Assembly: GCA_963777905.1 (NCBI GenBank)
Contig: CAVZSM010000013.1
Coordinates: forward strand, 150,417-214,416
Reading direction: 5' to 3'
DNA length: 64,000 nt
DNA from: Trebonia sp963777905
GTDB lineage: Bacteria; Actinomycetota; Actinomycetes; Streptosporangiales; Streptosporangiaceae
Made by a program: the position numbers and the translations under genes. Of this stretch, positions 46,046 to 54,949 are shown piece after piece; the first letter of the stretch is position 1; each line of letters opens with the position of its first letter. The notes under the pieces were generated by a model, which saw nothing but the letters and a program-made list of their open reading frames with translations, did not search any database and was not told the DNA's origin.

Positions 46046-47573
46046 ATGACCGCACCACCGCTCGCGTCATCGTCATCCGCGCTCGCCACCCGCCAAGGCA
46101 AGCTCGTCCTCGCCCTGCTGTGCGCCGTCGGCTTCCTCGACTTCCTCGATGCCTCGATCGTCAACGTGGCGCTCCCGTCCATCGCCCGTGACCTGCACTT
46201 CTCCGTGCAGAACCTGCAGTGGGTGCTCAGCGGCTACGTGGTCACCTACGGCGGTTTCCTGATGCTCGGCGGGCGCTTCGCCGACCTGCTCGGACGGCGC
46301 AGGACGCTGGTCGCGGGCACCGCTGCTGTTCGGGCTCGCATCGCTGGCCGGCGGGCTCGCGCCGAACGCGGGCACGCTGGTCGGCGCCCGGCTCGTCCAG
46401 GGGCTCGGCGCGGCGCTGATGTCGCCGGCCGCGCTGTCGATCCTGACCACGACCTTCAGCTACGGCACCGACCGGGTGCGGGCGCTCGGCGCCTGGGGCG
46501 CCATGGCCGGCGTCTCCTCGGCCGCCGGGGTCTTCCTCGGCGGGGTGCTGGCCGCCGGGCCGGGCTGGCGCTGGGTACTGTTCGTGAACCTGCCCGTCAT
46601 CGTGGTCATCCTCGCCGCGACGTTCCGGCTGCTTGAGGGGGATACCACGAGGACGTTCCGGATAACCGAATTTGACTTTTCCGGAGCGGTGCTCGGCACC
46701 GGCGGGATGCTGCTGCTGATCTTCGCGCTGGTGCGCGCTCCCGGCACCGGGTGGGGCGCGGGGCAAACGGTCGGCGAGCTGGCCGGCGCGGCGGTGCTGC
46801 TCGTGCTGTTCGCGGTGAACGAGACGCGCGTGGCCCGCCCACTGGTGCCGCTGTCGATCTTCCGCGTGCCCGGGCTGGGCGCCGCCGACGCGACGCAGGT
46901 GATCGGGATCGCGGGATTCTATTCCGCGTTCTTCTTCGTCACCCTGTACATGCAGGACGTGCTCGGCTTCTCCGCCTTCCGCTCTGGCTCGGCGTACGTG
47001 CCGGTCACGGTGATGGTCGCCGTGGCCGCTGGCGCCGGGTCGGTCCTGATCACGCGCATCGGGACGCGGCCGCTGATCGTGTCCGGCGCGCTGATCGCGT
47101 CGGGCGGGGTGTTCTGGCTGTCCCAGCTTCCCGCGCACGGCTCCTACTGGACCAACCTGTTCCCCGGGCTGATGATCATGGGGTTCGGTCTTGGCGGCGT
47201 GTTCGTCGGCGTGCAGACCGCGGCCAACGCGGGCGTGCCGCCGTCGCTCGCGGGGCTGGCGGGCGCGCTGGTCACCGCGTCGACCCAGGTCGGCGCCGCG
47301 CTCGGGCTGGCGATTTTCTCGGCGGTGGCGACGGCGCACACCTCTTCGCTGCTGGCCGCGGGCGCTTCCACTCCGGTGGCGCTGACCGGCGGGTTCCACC
47401 GGGCGCTGCTGCTGGCCAGCATCTTCATCCTGTGCTCGGCGGTAATCGCGCTGCGCGCGGCGAACACGCGCGGCGAGCCGTCGTCCGCCGAGATCACGGG
47501 CGTCGCCGTCACCGCTGCTGAGGATGCGCCGGACCGGGTCCGGGCGCCGCGCCCCTCCCCGGAGGGGGCGTAA
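46046..47573 (+). pseudogene. MFS drug exporter (DHA2 type), frameshifted
   Basis: Two overlapping frames together encode one MFS exporter of about 508 residues. Frame one runs from ATG 46046 through helices 1-3 (GFLDFLDASIVNVALPSIARDL to LGGRFADLLGRRRTLVAGTA) and then becomes nonsense. Frame two, one base on, continues LFGLASLAGGLAPNAGTLVG from about 46326 to the stop at 47573. Deleting one base at about 46322-46328 (GCTGCTG) restores a perfect junction. The rest shows normal helices and conserved motifs, so the lesion is recent or an assembly error. If real, a start at 46419 would give a protein lacking the first four helices. The divergent TetR gene is the likely regulator. Confidence 0.82.
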
Positions 47574-47588
47574 CCGGAGCCGGCCGCT

Positions 47589-47621
47589 GGTGCTGGCGGC
47601 CGCGTCGCGGCCGCCAGCACC
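47589..47621 (+). terminator. Hairpin after the MFS exporter
   Basis: A perfect 15-bp inverted repeat, arms 47589-47603 (GGTGCTGGCGGCCGC) and 47607-47621, with a 3-nt loop, begins 16 bases after the exporter stop. There is no T-run. Confidence 0.7.
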
Positions 47622-47630
47622 CATCCCCAC

Positions 47631-48014
47631 TGGTCACGCCAGTCACTCGCGTGGACTTTGCATACGGCGTGACCACTTTTCAGGTCGAGTGACCGGTCAC
47701 AAATGGTCACGCAGTATGCAAAGTGGCGCTGCGCGCGGATCCCGAACGCCAAATGCGGCAGGGGGCGGCTCCCATTGGTCACATAAGTCACTTTCGTTGG
47801 CTTTGTAGACGTGGTGACCACTTTGCGGGTCGAGTGACCGGTCACATGTGGTCACGACGTCAACAAAGTGGTCCTAGGTATTACCTCCCGGCGGGCGGGC
47901 GCGGCAGAGGCGATCCCACTAGTCACGTGACTCGCTCGCGTGGACTTTGTGCATGAAATGACCAGATTCGGGGCGGGGTGAGCGGTCACAAGTGGTCATG
48001 CGGTGCACAAAGTG
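47631..48014. repeat. Three ~95-bp hairpin repeats at ~145-bp intervals
   Basis: Units lie at about 47631-47724, 47775-47870 and 47919-48014. Each starts with a GTCAC/AGTCAC(T)CGCGTGG-like block, then CTTTG, a variable stem, GTGACCA or ATGACCA, a loop centred on GTGACCGGTCAC (GTGAGCGGTCAC in unit 3), then the complement of the stem ending CAAAGT. Stem bases change on both sides between copies: GCATAC/GTATGC in unit 1, GACGT/ACGTC in unit 2, GTGCA/TGCAC in unit 3. Pairing is thus kept while sequence drifts. They fill most of the 500-bp gap before the SDR gene, and no gene is seen there. Confidence 0.8.
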
Positions 48015-48082
48015 CCGGGAAGTGCGCAAAGTCACGTATCCGCGCGCGTTTTCGCGATCAGCGGCCGTGAGAAGATCGCCGA

Positions 48083-48880
48083 GTGGATCTTGAGCTGAGT
48101 GGGAAACGCGCGCTGGTGACCGGCGGGAGCCGCGGGATCGGGCTGGCGGTCGCCAAGGCGCTCGCGGCGGAGGGCGCGGATGTCGCGCTGCTGGCGCGGG
48201 ACAAGGCAGCCCTCGAGGCGGCGCGGGAGACGGTCGCCGCCGCGTCGGGGCGGCAGGTGCTCGCGGTCAGCGCCGACACCGGCGACGACGAGTCGGTACG
48301 CGCGGCGGTGCGTGCCGTCGCAGAGGGGCTCGGCGGCGTGGACATCCTGGTCAACGCCGCGGCCCGGCCGAACACCGGCGCCGTGACCGGCATCGAGAAG
48401 TTCGACGCCGCGGACTTCTCCGAGCAGGTCAACGTGAAGGTGCTCGGCTACCTGCGGTGCATCCGCGAGGTCGTGCCGCTGATGCGGGCGGCCGGCTGGG
48501 GCCGGATCATCAACATCAGCGGCCAGGCCGCCAGGTCCACCGGGGCGATCACCGGCTCGGTCCGCAACGTGGCCGTCGCCGCCATGACCAAGAACCTCGC
48601 CGACGAGCTGGGCAAGGACGGCATCAACGTCAACGTGGTGCACCCCGGCGTCACCGTGACGGAACACACCCCGCAGACCCTCGCGCTGCGAGCCGAACGC
48701 GCCGGGGTGTCAGTGCCGGAAATCGAGCGCCGGATCGGCGCCTCCATCGGTATCGGGCGGCTCGTCACCGCCGAGGAGGTGGCGACAGTCGTCGCGTTCC
48801 TCGCCTCGCCGAAGAGCGTCGCGCTCAACGGCGACGCGATCACCGCGAGCGGCGGCAACGTCGGGCCGATCTACTACTAA
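48083..48880 (+). CDS. Short-chain dehydrogenase/reductase lacking the YxxxK motif
   Basis: A 265-residue Rossmann protein. The cofactor motif TGGSRGIG (13-20) and NAAA (91-94) are normal, as is the Ser in RIINISG (~146). The catalytic Tyr and Lys, expected in YxxxKAAV, are replaced: the aligned segment is GSVRNVAVAAMTKNLADELG, giving Gly158 and Asn162. The C-terminal VVAFLASPKSVALNGDAITASGG is standard. It may bind a nucleotide without normal reductase activity, or use other residues. The start is a GTG at 48083. Confidence 0.85.
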   Translation: MDLELSGKRALVTGGSRGIGLAVAKALAAEGADVALLARDKAALEAARETVAAASGRQVLAVSADTGDDESVRAAVRAVAEGLGGVDILVNAAARPNTGAVTGIEKFDAADFSEQVNVKVLGYLRCIREVVPLMRAAGWGRIINISGQAARSTGAITGSVRNVAVAAMTKNLADELGKDGINVNVVHPGVTVTEHTPQTLALRAERAGVSVPEIERRIGASIGIGRLVTAEEVATVVAFLASPKSVALNGDAITASGGNVGPIYY

Positions 48881-48902
48881 CCGCGAGCCGACCAGGACCG
48901 TG

Positions 48903-49703
48903 TCACAGGAGCTGGCGGACCTGGGCGGCGAAGCGGATGTGGGCTATCGGGTCCTGGTCGGCGGCGGCGGGGTGCACGACGATCGTGTCGGCGCCGGCCG
49001 CCGCCCAGGCGCGGATCGTTTCCGCGATGGCGGCGGGGTCGGCCGAGCCGGCCGCCGCCAGGTACTGGATGACGCGGTGCGGGCCGGAGCGGCCCGCGGC
49101 GGCGCGGCCCGCGTCGATGGACTCGCGAGCGGTCCTGAACTCCTCGCGGGTCGTGACCCGGTCCAGGATGCTGCCGTCCGCGACCTCGCCGCTCAGCCGC
49201 AGGGTGCGCGGGCCTCGTGCCGCCGCGAGGACCTCGGGCGCGGCGGCGGGCGGCCAGCCGAGCTGCACGTCGTCCAGGTGCACGTAGCGGCCGTGGGTGG
49301 TCACCTGCTCACCGCGCAGCAGCGCGCGCAGCGCCTCGATGTACTCGCGCAGCAACGTGACCGGCGACTCGGGGCGCGCGCCCACCTGGCCCATCCAGTC
49401 CTGCACGCCGTGGCCGACGCCGACCGTCAGGCGGCCGGGAAACAGCCGGTGCAGCGTGGCGGTCTCCATCGCGGTGAGCGCCACGTTCCTGAGCGGAACG
49501 GGGAGCACGCCGATTCCCACCCGCAGCCGCGCGGTCCAGGCGAGCGCCGCCGCGGCGGTCGCGACCCCGCCGCCCCAGAAGCAGTCCTCCCAGAGCCATA
49601 GCTCGTCCAGCCCCTCGTCTTCCGCCGCGCGCGCGACTTCGCGCAGCCGTTCCGGGGGAACCTGGGGAATGCATGTCGCGCCAAAGGTCGTCACGCGGCC
49701 CAA
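48903..49703 (-). CDS. LLM-class flavin- or F420-dependent oxidoreductase
   Basis: A 266-residue luciferase-like monooxygenase-fold protein. Typical segments are EDEGLDELWLWEDCFWGGGVATAAAALAWTARLRVGIGVLPVPLRNVALTAMETATLHRLFPGRLTVGVGHG and RVHYLHLDDVQLGWPP-type text near residue 160, then LAAARGPRTLRLSGEVADGSIL. In actinobacteria many of these use F420 or FMNH2. The substrate is unknown. It converges on the SDR gene with only 22 bases between stops. Confidence 0.85.
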   Translation of the reverse strand: MGRVTTFGATCIPQVPPERLREVARAAEDEGLDELWLWEDCFWGGGVATAAAALAWTARLRVGIGVLPVPLRNVALTAMETATLHRLFPGRLTVGVGHGVQDWMGQVGARPESPVTLLREYIEALRALLRGEQVTTHGRYVHLDDVQLGWPPAAAPEVLAAARGPRTLRLSGEVADGSILDRVTTREEFRTARESIDAGRAAAGRSGPHRVIQYLAAAGSADPAAIAETIRAWAAAGADTIVVHPAAADQDPIAHIRFAAQVRQLL

Positions 49704-49723
49704 GGGTATGGCACGCGGGTCGC

Positions 49724-49803
49724 TCAGCCCGTGACGGCCGCGGCTACCGGGTAGCTGCCGACCGTGATCGGCGGGTAGACGTGGCCGGTTTTCGTGTCGA
49801 TCA
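49724..49803 (-). pseudogene. C-terminal stub of a YVTN-type beta-propeller
   Basis: In the frame one base off from the phosphoesterase, the minus strand reads VIDTKTGHVYPPITVGSYPV then AAAVTG and a stop at 49724. This is one terminal blade of a YVTN/YncE-like beta-propeller repeat (VIDTATG...IPVGSYPVAVAVTP). It begins exactly where the phosphoesterase frame stops, so a deletion has joined two unrelated genes out of frame. Confidence 0.55.
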
Positions 49804-50892
49804 CGGGCCGTTCACGCTCTGCAGATAGGCCTTCCATGATTCGCCGCTGCCGGTCACGAGATCGCCGATGTTCGCGGCGCCGATGGTGTAAAGCGGGTTC
49901 TCCTCTTCTGGGTCGGTGAGCGGGACGCCGAACGCGCTGCCGCCGGCGAGCGCGAGGTAATTGGCGTCGCTCGGGTGCTCTTCCGCGTAGAAGTTCGTCA
50001 GCGTGGCGCCACGGCCCCGGAGGCTGTTCAGGTACGGCGCTTGCTTGGTATTACCGATGACCTGGCTGTAGTCCTCGTTTTCGAAGTAGAAGAGAAAGAC
50101 GTGCTGATAGCCGGGGACGTCGGACGCTGGCGGCGTCAGCGGTGCCGACGCCGGGGCCGGCCGATTAAGGGTCAGGCTGATATCGGCGGCGGTCGCGTAG
50201 TTATATCCGGTCTGCGGCGCGTCGGGGCCATTCCAGTCGGTGCGGGTGGTTGTCAGCGTGATCGTCACCCGGGCCCGCGTCGCGCCCGCCGGAACCGTGC
50301 CGGCCGCCTGCCGGTAATCGAGCACGGGCTTCGCCTGTTTCCCGGCCGGTCCGATCGCGGTGGTAGCGAGAATTCGCCCGCTTGTGCCCGTGAACTGAAC
50401 GGTGAGTTCCGCGGTGCTGGTCTTGGTGCCGCCAAGCCAGCCGGCGATGTCGTAGCGCGCATTCGGCGTGACGGACGTCTGCTGAACGAGTTTCGCGGTA
50501 CCGCCGGCGCCGCCGGCGAAGAGATTGCCGCGGTTAGCCGGCCAGGATTTGGCGGTTTTCGGAAATCCCGGGGTGCCATAGCGGACGACGGTAGGCAGGC
50601 CGCCCGCGACCTGCCAGCCGGGAATTGTGACGGCATGCCAGCCTTGAGCCGAGGAGACACCCGCGGTGGCTTCCGGGTTGAGCAGGAGATTCGTTCCCCG
50701 CGCGGCCAGGCTGGCGGCGGGCGCAGCGTCCCTGACCGCGCCGGCACGACGCGACGTAGCCGTGCGAAAGGCCAGGAAACCCCTGCCTATCCTTGCGATG
50801 CGGATATTTAGCCAGCACGGTAGGCAAGCGCTCGCGCCGCCTCCACCGCCGATGCCGGAACTCTCGACGGCCAAACGGTGAACACCGGCCAA
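49801..50892 (-). pseudogene. Truncated secreted phosphoesterase
   Basis: A 363-codon frame. Residues ~65-245 form an extracellular beta-rich domain (NLLLNPEATAGVSSAQGWHAVTIPGWQVAGG). Then YQHVFLFYFENEDYSQVIGNTKQAPYLNSLRGRGATLTNFYAEEHPSDANYLAL starts a phosphoesterase/acid-phosphatase domain of the alkaline-phosphatase fold, with ENEDY carrying metal ligands. The frame ends at KAYLQSVNGP, where this family normally has some 150-200 residues more, including the remaining metal ligands. The N-terminus lacks a clean signal peptide, although GRGFLAFRTATSRRAGAV looks like a damaged one. It is probably non-functional. Confidence 0.65.
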
Positions 50893-51254
50893 GTGCGCGC
50901 GGTTGTCTCATGATGAGATGGGTACCACCAGTAATCCGGGACACATCTAACCTCTTTGCGGTAACGACTGACACGGTCCAGCCGTTGTCCTCGTTATGGG
51001 TTGTGATGTGTGAACCCCGGTCTCGCATAGCGATCGCGGCACCGCGCGACTCGCCCAGATTGTCGTGAATGTCACATGCAATGGGGCGTGTCAGATAAGA
51101 TTGCGTCTGCTATGCGCGGCACAATAGCGTCAGCAACCCGGGTGCGGCCTCCGGCAATTGCTGTCGGTGCGTTGGGACGGGGTGGGTCCGGCGCCGGTAA
51201 CACTGCGGTCATCGATTATGATGACTGTCGATACCACGAAAGGCGGAAATCCAA

Positions 51255-51602
51255 GTGGCCCAGAAGATTCAGACACTCTTCATCGACGACATCGACGGCG
51301 GGGCGGCGGAAGGCACGGTGCGCTTTGCGCTAGACGGCACGGAATACGAGATCGACCTCAACGCGAAGCACTCGGAGGAGCTGCGCTCCGCCATCGCCAA
51401 GTACGTCACCCACGCCCGCAAGGTGGGCGGCGGCGCCCGTCGCGCTGGCCGCACCGCAGGCAGGACCAGCAGGGGGGCTGGCTCTGCGGTCAACACCACC
51501 GAGATCAGGACCTGGGCGCGCGAGCAGGGTTATGACATTAAGGACCGCGGCCGGGTGCCAGCGGACCTGGTCGCCAAGTACCAGGCGGCGACCGGTAAGT
51601 AA
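51255..51602 (+). CDS. lsr2: Lsr2 family nucleoid protein / xenogeneic silencer
   Basis: A 115-residue Lsr2. The N-terminal dimerisation part reads AQKIQTLFIDDIDGGAAEGTVRFALDGTEYEIDLNAKHSEELRSAIAKYV. A Gly/Arg/Thr-rich linker follows. The C-terminal DNA-binding part EIRTWAREQGYDIKDRGRVPADLVAKYQAA includes the RGR AT-hook-like loop. Lsr2 binds the minor groove of AT-rich DNA and silences foreign genes. The GTG start at 51255 has AAAGGCGG about nine bases upstream. The 360 bases before it (50893-51254) are less GC-rich and likely hold its promoter. No other gene is seen there. Confidence 0.95.
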   Translation: MAQKIQTLFIDDIDGGAAEGTVRFALDGTEYEIDLNAKHSEELRSAIAKYVTHARKVGGGARRAGRTAGRTSRGAGSAVNTTEIRTWAREQGYDIKDRGRVPADLVAKYQAATGK

Positions 51603-51654
51603 CCCGGTGCGTAGAAATATCTAGTTTCCCCGCGACCCGCGACCACATTCAGCG

Positions 51655-51690
51655 TAACGCCCCCCGGCGAGGCAGCCGGGGGGCGTTATT
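51655..51690 (+). terminator. lsr2 terminator
   Basis: A perfect 14-bp stem, TAACGCCCCCCGGC at 51655-51668 and its complement at 51675-51688, with loop GAGGCA, is followed by TTTGTT-like sequence. It lies about 50 bases past the lsr2 stop and 33 bases before the convergent membrane-protein stop, so it may serve both. Confidence 0.85.
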
Positions 51691-51722
51691 TGTTCCGCAG
51701 GATGGAACGCCGGGTGACGCGC

Positions 51723-53072
51723 TCAGGCGTATGTCGATTCCTCGTGGTCTTCGCCGCCGTTGCTATCGCCGGCGGCTGCGGCTCCGCTATCGGCGGCTCC
51801 GCCGGGGGCAGCGCTTTGCGCCGGCGGGACATGACCGGGAGCAGGATGCAGCGGCGCGGCCGGCATTGCGTGATACTGCGGGGCGGTCAGCATCCACGCA
51901 CACGATATGAGCAGCGATATAACGAACACACAGTAAACCCAGAAAATCGGCGCGAGACCGGAGCTGATCGTCAGCCCGGCGGCCTGACTTTGCGAGATGC
52001 CGAACATCGCCGGCGTCGCGGGCTCGCCCGCCTGGATAAGCGCGGATATCGCCTGCGCGGCCAGCGGCAGTATCGCGCCAGCTAGCAGTGCCGCGCCTTG
52101 GCGTGCCGGACGCCACAAGGCGGCGAGCAGCGCCACCACGACGACCGCGACGATGACGGCGACGTTCCCCGCGATCACCGGGGCCGGGCTGGCGAACGCG
52201 TTGCCCGCCGTGACGGTCTGCGAGGTCCCGGTCGAGGCCTGGGTCAGCGTGTAGGTGTCCCATGAGGGCACGAAGGCGGCCACCGTGCCGATCGCCGCGA
52301 GCAGCAGCAGCGCGACCGGGCCCGCGTCCGTGGCGCGCGGCCGTGACGGGCCGCCCCGGGCGCCCTGGGCGCCCCGGACGGGCAGGGCGCTCGGGTCGCC
52401 GGGCCCGGCGCCGCCTGGCACCGCGGTAGCGCGCGACGGCGCGATGAGCGCGACCACCGAGCCGGCGGCGCACGCGAGCCAGCCGAGCAGGCTCAGCACG
52501 AGACCGGCCCCTAGCCCGCCGTACGCGATCACCTGGCCGAGATCCGCGAAGAACAGCCCGAACGTCACCGCGCTCACCCCGACGCCGAGCAGCGCCCCGA
52601 TGCGCGCGCCACCGGACCGCGCCCTGAGCCCGCCCGCGACAAGCACGGCGCTCACCGCCCAGGTCAGCAGGTAGAGCAGGTGCGGCACCAGCTGCGCGGT
52701 CTGCGCGGCGAGGCTGTGCGTCCCGACGTAACTGGGGAATAGCCCGATCACCCCGAGCAGGACGCCCAGGCCGAGCAGTCCCGCGCCGGCCGCGATCCAG
52801 GCGGGTCCGCGACCGCGCGGGCGCAGCGCCGCCGGGACGGTCATCCTGGGCAGCTTGTGCCCGGCGCGCGGCGACTGGACCGGCGCGATCGTCTCGGGCT
52901 TCTCGATCGCGACGAACCGCCCCCAGGCCTGCTCCCAGCCCTCGCGGGTTTCCGGCCACCGGTCGATCGGGTCGGACTCCGGCGCGCCGGCTACCCAGAT
53001 GCCGTAAAAACGCTTGCCCCGTCCGATCTCGTACTTCGCGCCCTGGTGCGAGATGCTCACCTTGTCCGGCAC
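51723..53072 (-). CDS. Multi-pass membrane protein of unknown function
   Basis: A 449-residue protein. The first ~75 residues are soluble: PDKVSISHQGAKYEIGRGKRFYGIWVAG and WPETREGWEQAWGRFVAIE form a small domain seen at the start of other actinobacterial membrane proteins. About eight to nine hydrophobic segments follow in two groups, split by a Gly/Pro/Arg-rich cytoplasmic loop near 250-290. The Pro/Ala/Gly-rich C-terminus ends in acidic residues. I chose the GTG at 53072 because GGAGG lies seven bases upstream. The frame is open to 53198, but the longer versions lack a ribosome site. No function can be given. Confidence 0.75.
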   Translation of the reverse strand: MPDKVSISHQGAKYEIGRGKRFYGIWVAGAPESDPIDRWPETREGWEQAWGRFVAIEKPETIAPVQSPRAGHKLPRMTVPAALRPRGRGPAWIAAGAGLLGLGVLLGVIGLFPSYVGTHSLAAQTAQLVPHLLYLLTWAVSAVLVAGGLRARSGGARIGALLGVGVSAVTFGLFFADLGQVIAYGGLGAGLVLSLLGWLACAAGSVVALIAPSRATAVPGGAGPGDPSALPVRGAQGARGGPSRPRATDAGPVALLLLAAIGTVAAFVPSWDTYTLTQASTGTSQTVTAGNAFASPAPVIAGNVAVIVAVVVVALLAALWRPARQGAALLAGAILPLAAQAISALIQAGEPATPAMFGISQSQAAGLTISSGLAPIFWVYCVFVISLLISCAWMLTAPQYHAMPAAPLHPAPGHVPPAQSAAPGGAADSGAAAAGDSNGGEDHEESTYA

Positions 53073-53185
53073 GGTCCAGCCTCCATGCTTGCGCCCCTGT
53101 TTCCCAGTGATGGGTTTCCTGATAGTGGCCACCGTAAGCAGCGGAACTGGAGGTCTGCTGAAAACTAGCTCAGGCGCTACTGAGG

Positions 53186-53977
53186 CTAGAGGCGGCAACC
53201 TGGGGCGTGCAGGCCGTGCAGCGCGTGCACCGGACCTTCGCCGCCGCCAAGGCTCGCCAGCCCGTGCGCGACCGCGTCGCCCGCCACGGCGGCGGCCTGC
53301 CGGGCCGCGTCCGCGAGGGGCAGCCCTGCCGCCAGGGCCGCCGCGAGCGCAGCCGAGTGCGTGCAGCCCGCCCCGTGCGTCGCCGCGACGGGGTACCGCG
53401 GCACACTGATCCGCAGGTGGCTGCGCCCGTCGAACAGGTGGTCCACCGGCTCGGCGCCGTGCCCGCCGGTGACGAGCGCGGCGGCCGCGCCCATGGCGAC
53501 GAGCCGCTGCGCCAGCGCGGCCCGGTCTTCGGTGGCCATGCCGGTCAGCGCTTGCGCCTCCGGCAGGTTCGGCGTCACGACCGTCGCCAGCGGGAACAGC
53601 CGCTTGGTCAGCGTCTGGACCGCGTCCGGCTGCAGCAGCCGGCTTCCTGAGCTGGCCACCATCACCGGGTCCACCACGAGCGGCAGGCCGCGCCCGGTCA
53701 GCTCGTCCGCTACCGCCTCGATGATGGCGGAGGAAAAGAGCATGCCGGTCTTTGCCGCGTCCGCGCCGAGATCATCGAGAACTGTCCTTATCTGATCCCG
53801 AACGATCCCGGGTGACTGCTCGGCGATAGCCGTCACTCCGCGCGTGTTCTGCGCCGTGAGGGCGACGATCGCGGACATGCCGTGCGCACCGCAGCGGGCG
53901 AAGGCCTTCAGGTCCGCCTGGATGCCCGCGCCGCCGCCGGAGTCCGACGAGGCGATCGTCAGCACCCTTGGGATCAT
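53186..53977 (-). CDS. thiD: Hydroxymethylpyrimidine/phosphomethylpyrimidine kinase
   Basis: A 263-residue ribokinase-fold enzyme that phosphorylates HMP and HMP-P in thiamine synthesis. SDSGGGAGIQADLKAFARCGAHGMSAIVALTAQNT is the diagnostic N-terminal region. DPVMVASSGSRLL and THGAGCTHSAALAAALAAGLPL (anion hole and catalytic Asp region; the usual GTGCT is GAGCT here) are also present. The start overlaps the thiG stop by four bases. It is the last gene of the riboswitch-controlled operon. Confidence 0.92.
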   Translation of the reverse strand: MIPRVLTIASSDSGGGAGIQADLKAFARCGAHGMSAIVALTAQNTRGVTAIAEQSPGIVRDQIRTVLDDLGADAAKTGMLFSSAIIEAVADELTGRGLPLVVDPVMVASSGSRLLQPDAVQTLTKRLFPLATVVTPNLPEAQALTGMATEDRAALAQRLVAMGAAAALVTGGHGAEPVDHLFDGRSHLRISVPRYPVAATHGAGCTHSAALAAALAAGLPLADAARQAAAVAGDAVAHGLASLGGGEGPVHALHGLHAPGCRL

Positions 53978-54744
53978 GGGAGGACCTGGCCCGCCATGGG
54001 GCTGGAGGCGACCGCGTGCCAGCGGCGCGGGATGCGGCCCGCCTGGCTGGCGGCGCGGCCCGCCTCGACCGCCAGCCGTATCGCGACCGCCATCCGCTCC
54101 GGGTCAGCGGCCCTGGTGATCGCCGACGCGACGAGCACGGCCGCGCAGCCGAGCTCCATCGCGAGGGCCGCGTCGCTCGCGGTGCCGATCCCCGCGTCCA
54201 GGATCACCGGCACGCCGGCCCGCTCGACGATCATCGCGATGTTGTGCGGATTCCTGATGCCGAGCCCCGATCCGATCGGCGAGCCGAGCGGCATCACCGC
54301 GGCGCAGCCGGCCTCCTCAAGCCGCAGCGCGAGCACCGGGTCGTCGTTCGTGTACGGCAGCACGGTGAACCCGTCGGCGACGAGCTGCTGTGCCGCGTCG
54401 AGCAGCTCGACCGGGTCCGGCAGCAGCGTGGTGTCGTCGGCGATGACCTCCAGCTTCACCCAGTCGGTGCCAAGGGCCTCGCGGGCCAGCCGGGCGACGA
54501 GCAGGGCTTCCGCGGCGGTGTGGCAGCCGGCGGTGTTCGGCAGGACGTCGACGCCGGCCTGCCGGATCGCGCCGAGCAGGGAGCCGTCGCCCGCCGAGTT
54601 GACCCGGCGCATCGCGACCGTGGTGAGCTCGGCGCCGGAGGCGGCGAGCACCACGGCGAGCACGTCGAGGGACTGCACTCCCCCGGTGCCGACGATCAGC
54701 CGCGAGGTCAGCTCACGGTCGGCGAGCTTCCAGCCTTCATTCAT
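53974..54744 (-). CDS. thiG: Thiazole synthase
   Basis: A 256-residue TIM-barrel enzyme that builds the thiazole phosphate from deoxyxylulose phosphate, dehydroglycine and ThiS thiocarboxylate. RLIVGTGGVQSLDVLAVVLAASGAELTTVAMRRVN is the typical opening, the Schiff-base Lys is in DWVKLEVIADD, and PVILDAGIGTASDAALAMELGCAAVLVASAI forms the phosphate site. It starts four bases after thiS and overlaps thiD, so all are one transcript. Confidence 0.94.
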   Translation of the reverse strand: MNEGWKLADRELTSRLIVGTGGVQSLDVLAVVLAASGAELTTVAMRRVNSAGDGSLLGAIRQAGVDVLPNTAGCHTAAEALLVARLAREALGTDWVKLEVIADDTTLLPDPVELLDAAQQLVADGFTVLPYTNDDPVLALRLEEAGCAAVMPLGSPIGSGLGIRNPHNIAMIVERAGVPVILDAGIGTASDAALAMELGCAAVLVASAITRAADPERMAVAIRLAVEAGRAASQAGRIPRRWHAVASSPMAGQVLP

Positions 54745-54748
54745 CTTC

Positions 54749-54949
54749 CTAACCTCCCTGGACCGCGGTCACGACTTCGACCTCGTCGCGGTCCGCGAGC
54801 GGCGTGTCCGCCCACGCGCGGCGAGGCAGCACGTCGCCGTTGACGGCCGCCGCGATGCCGGACGGGGCATCGGTTACCTGAGCGACGAGCTGTGCCACGG
54901 TGGTGCCCGCGGCGACCTCGCGGGGCTCGCCGTTGACGGTAACGGTCAT
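54749..54949 (-). CDS. thiS: Sulphur carrier protein ThiS
   Basis: A 66-residue ubiquitin-fold sulphur carrier. It begins MTVTVNGEPREVAAGTTVAQLV and ends in VVTAVQGG, with the C-terminal Gly-Gly that is adenylated and thiocarboxylated. Its ATG overlaps the thiO stop by four bases (ATGA). It is shorter than usual ORF cut-offs but its position and tail leave little doubt. Confidence 0.95.
   Translation of the reverse strand: MTVTVNGEPREVAAGTTVAQLVAQVTDAPSGIAAAVNGDVLPRRAWADTPLADRDEVEVVTAVQGG

Noticed and set aside
47631..48014. CRISPR array
   Set aside because: Only three copies, each internally palindromic over most of its length and diverged, with ~145-bp spacing and no cas genes. This does not fit repeat-spacer structure.
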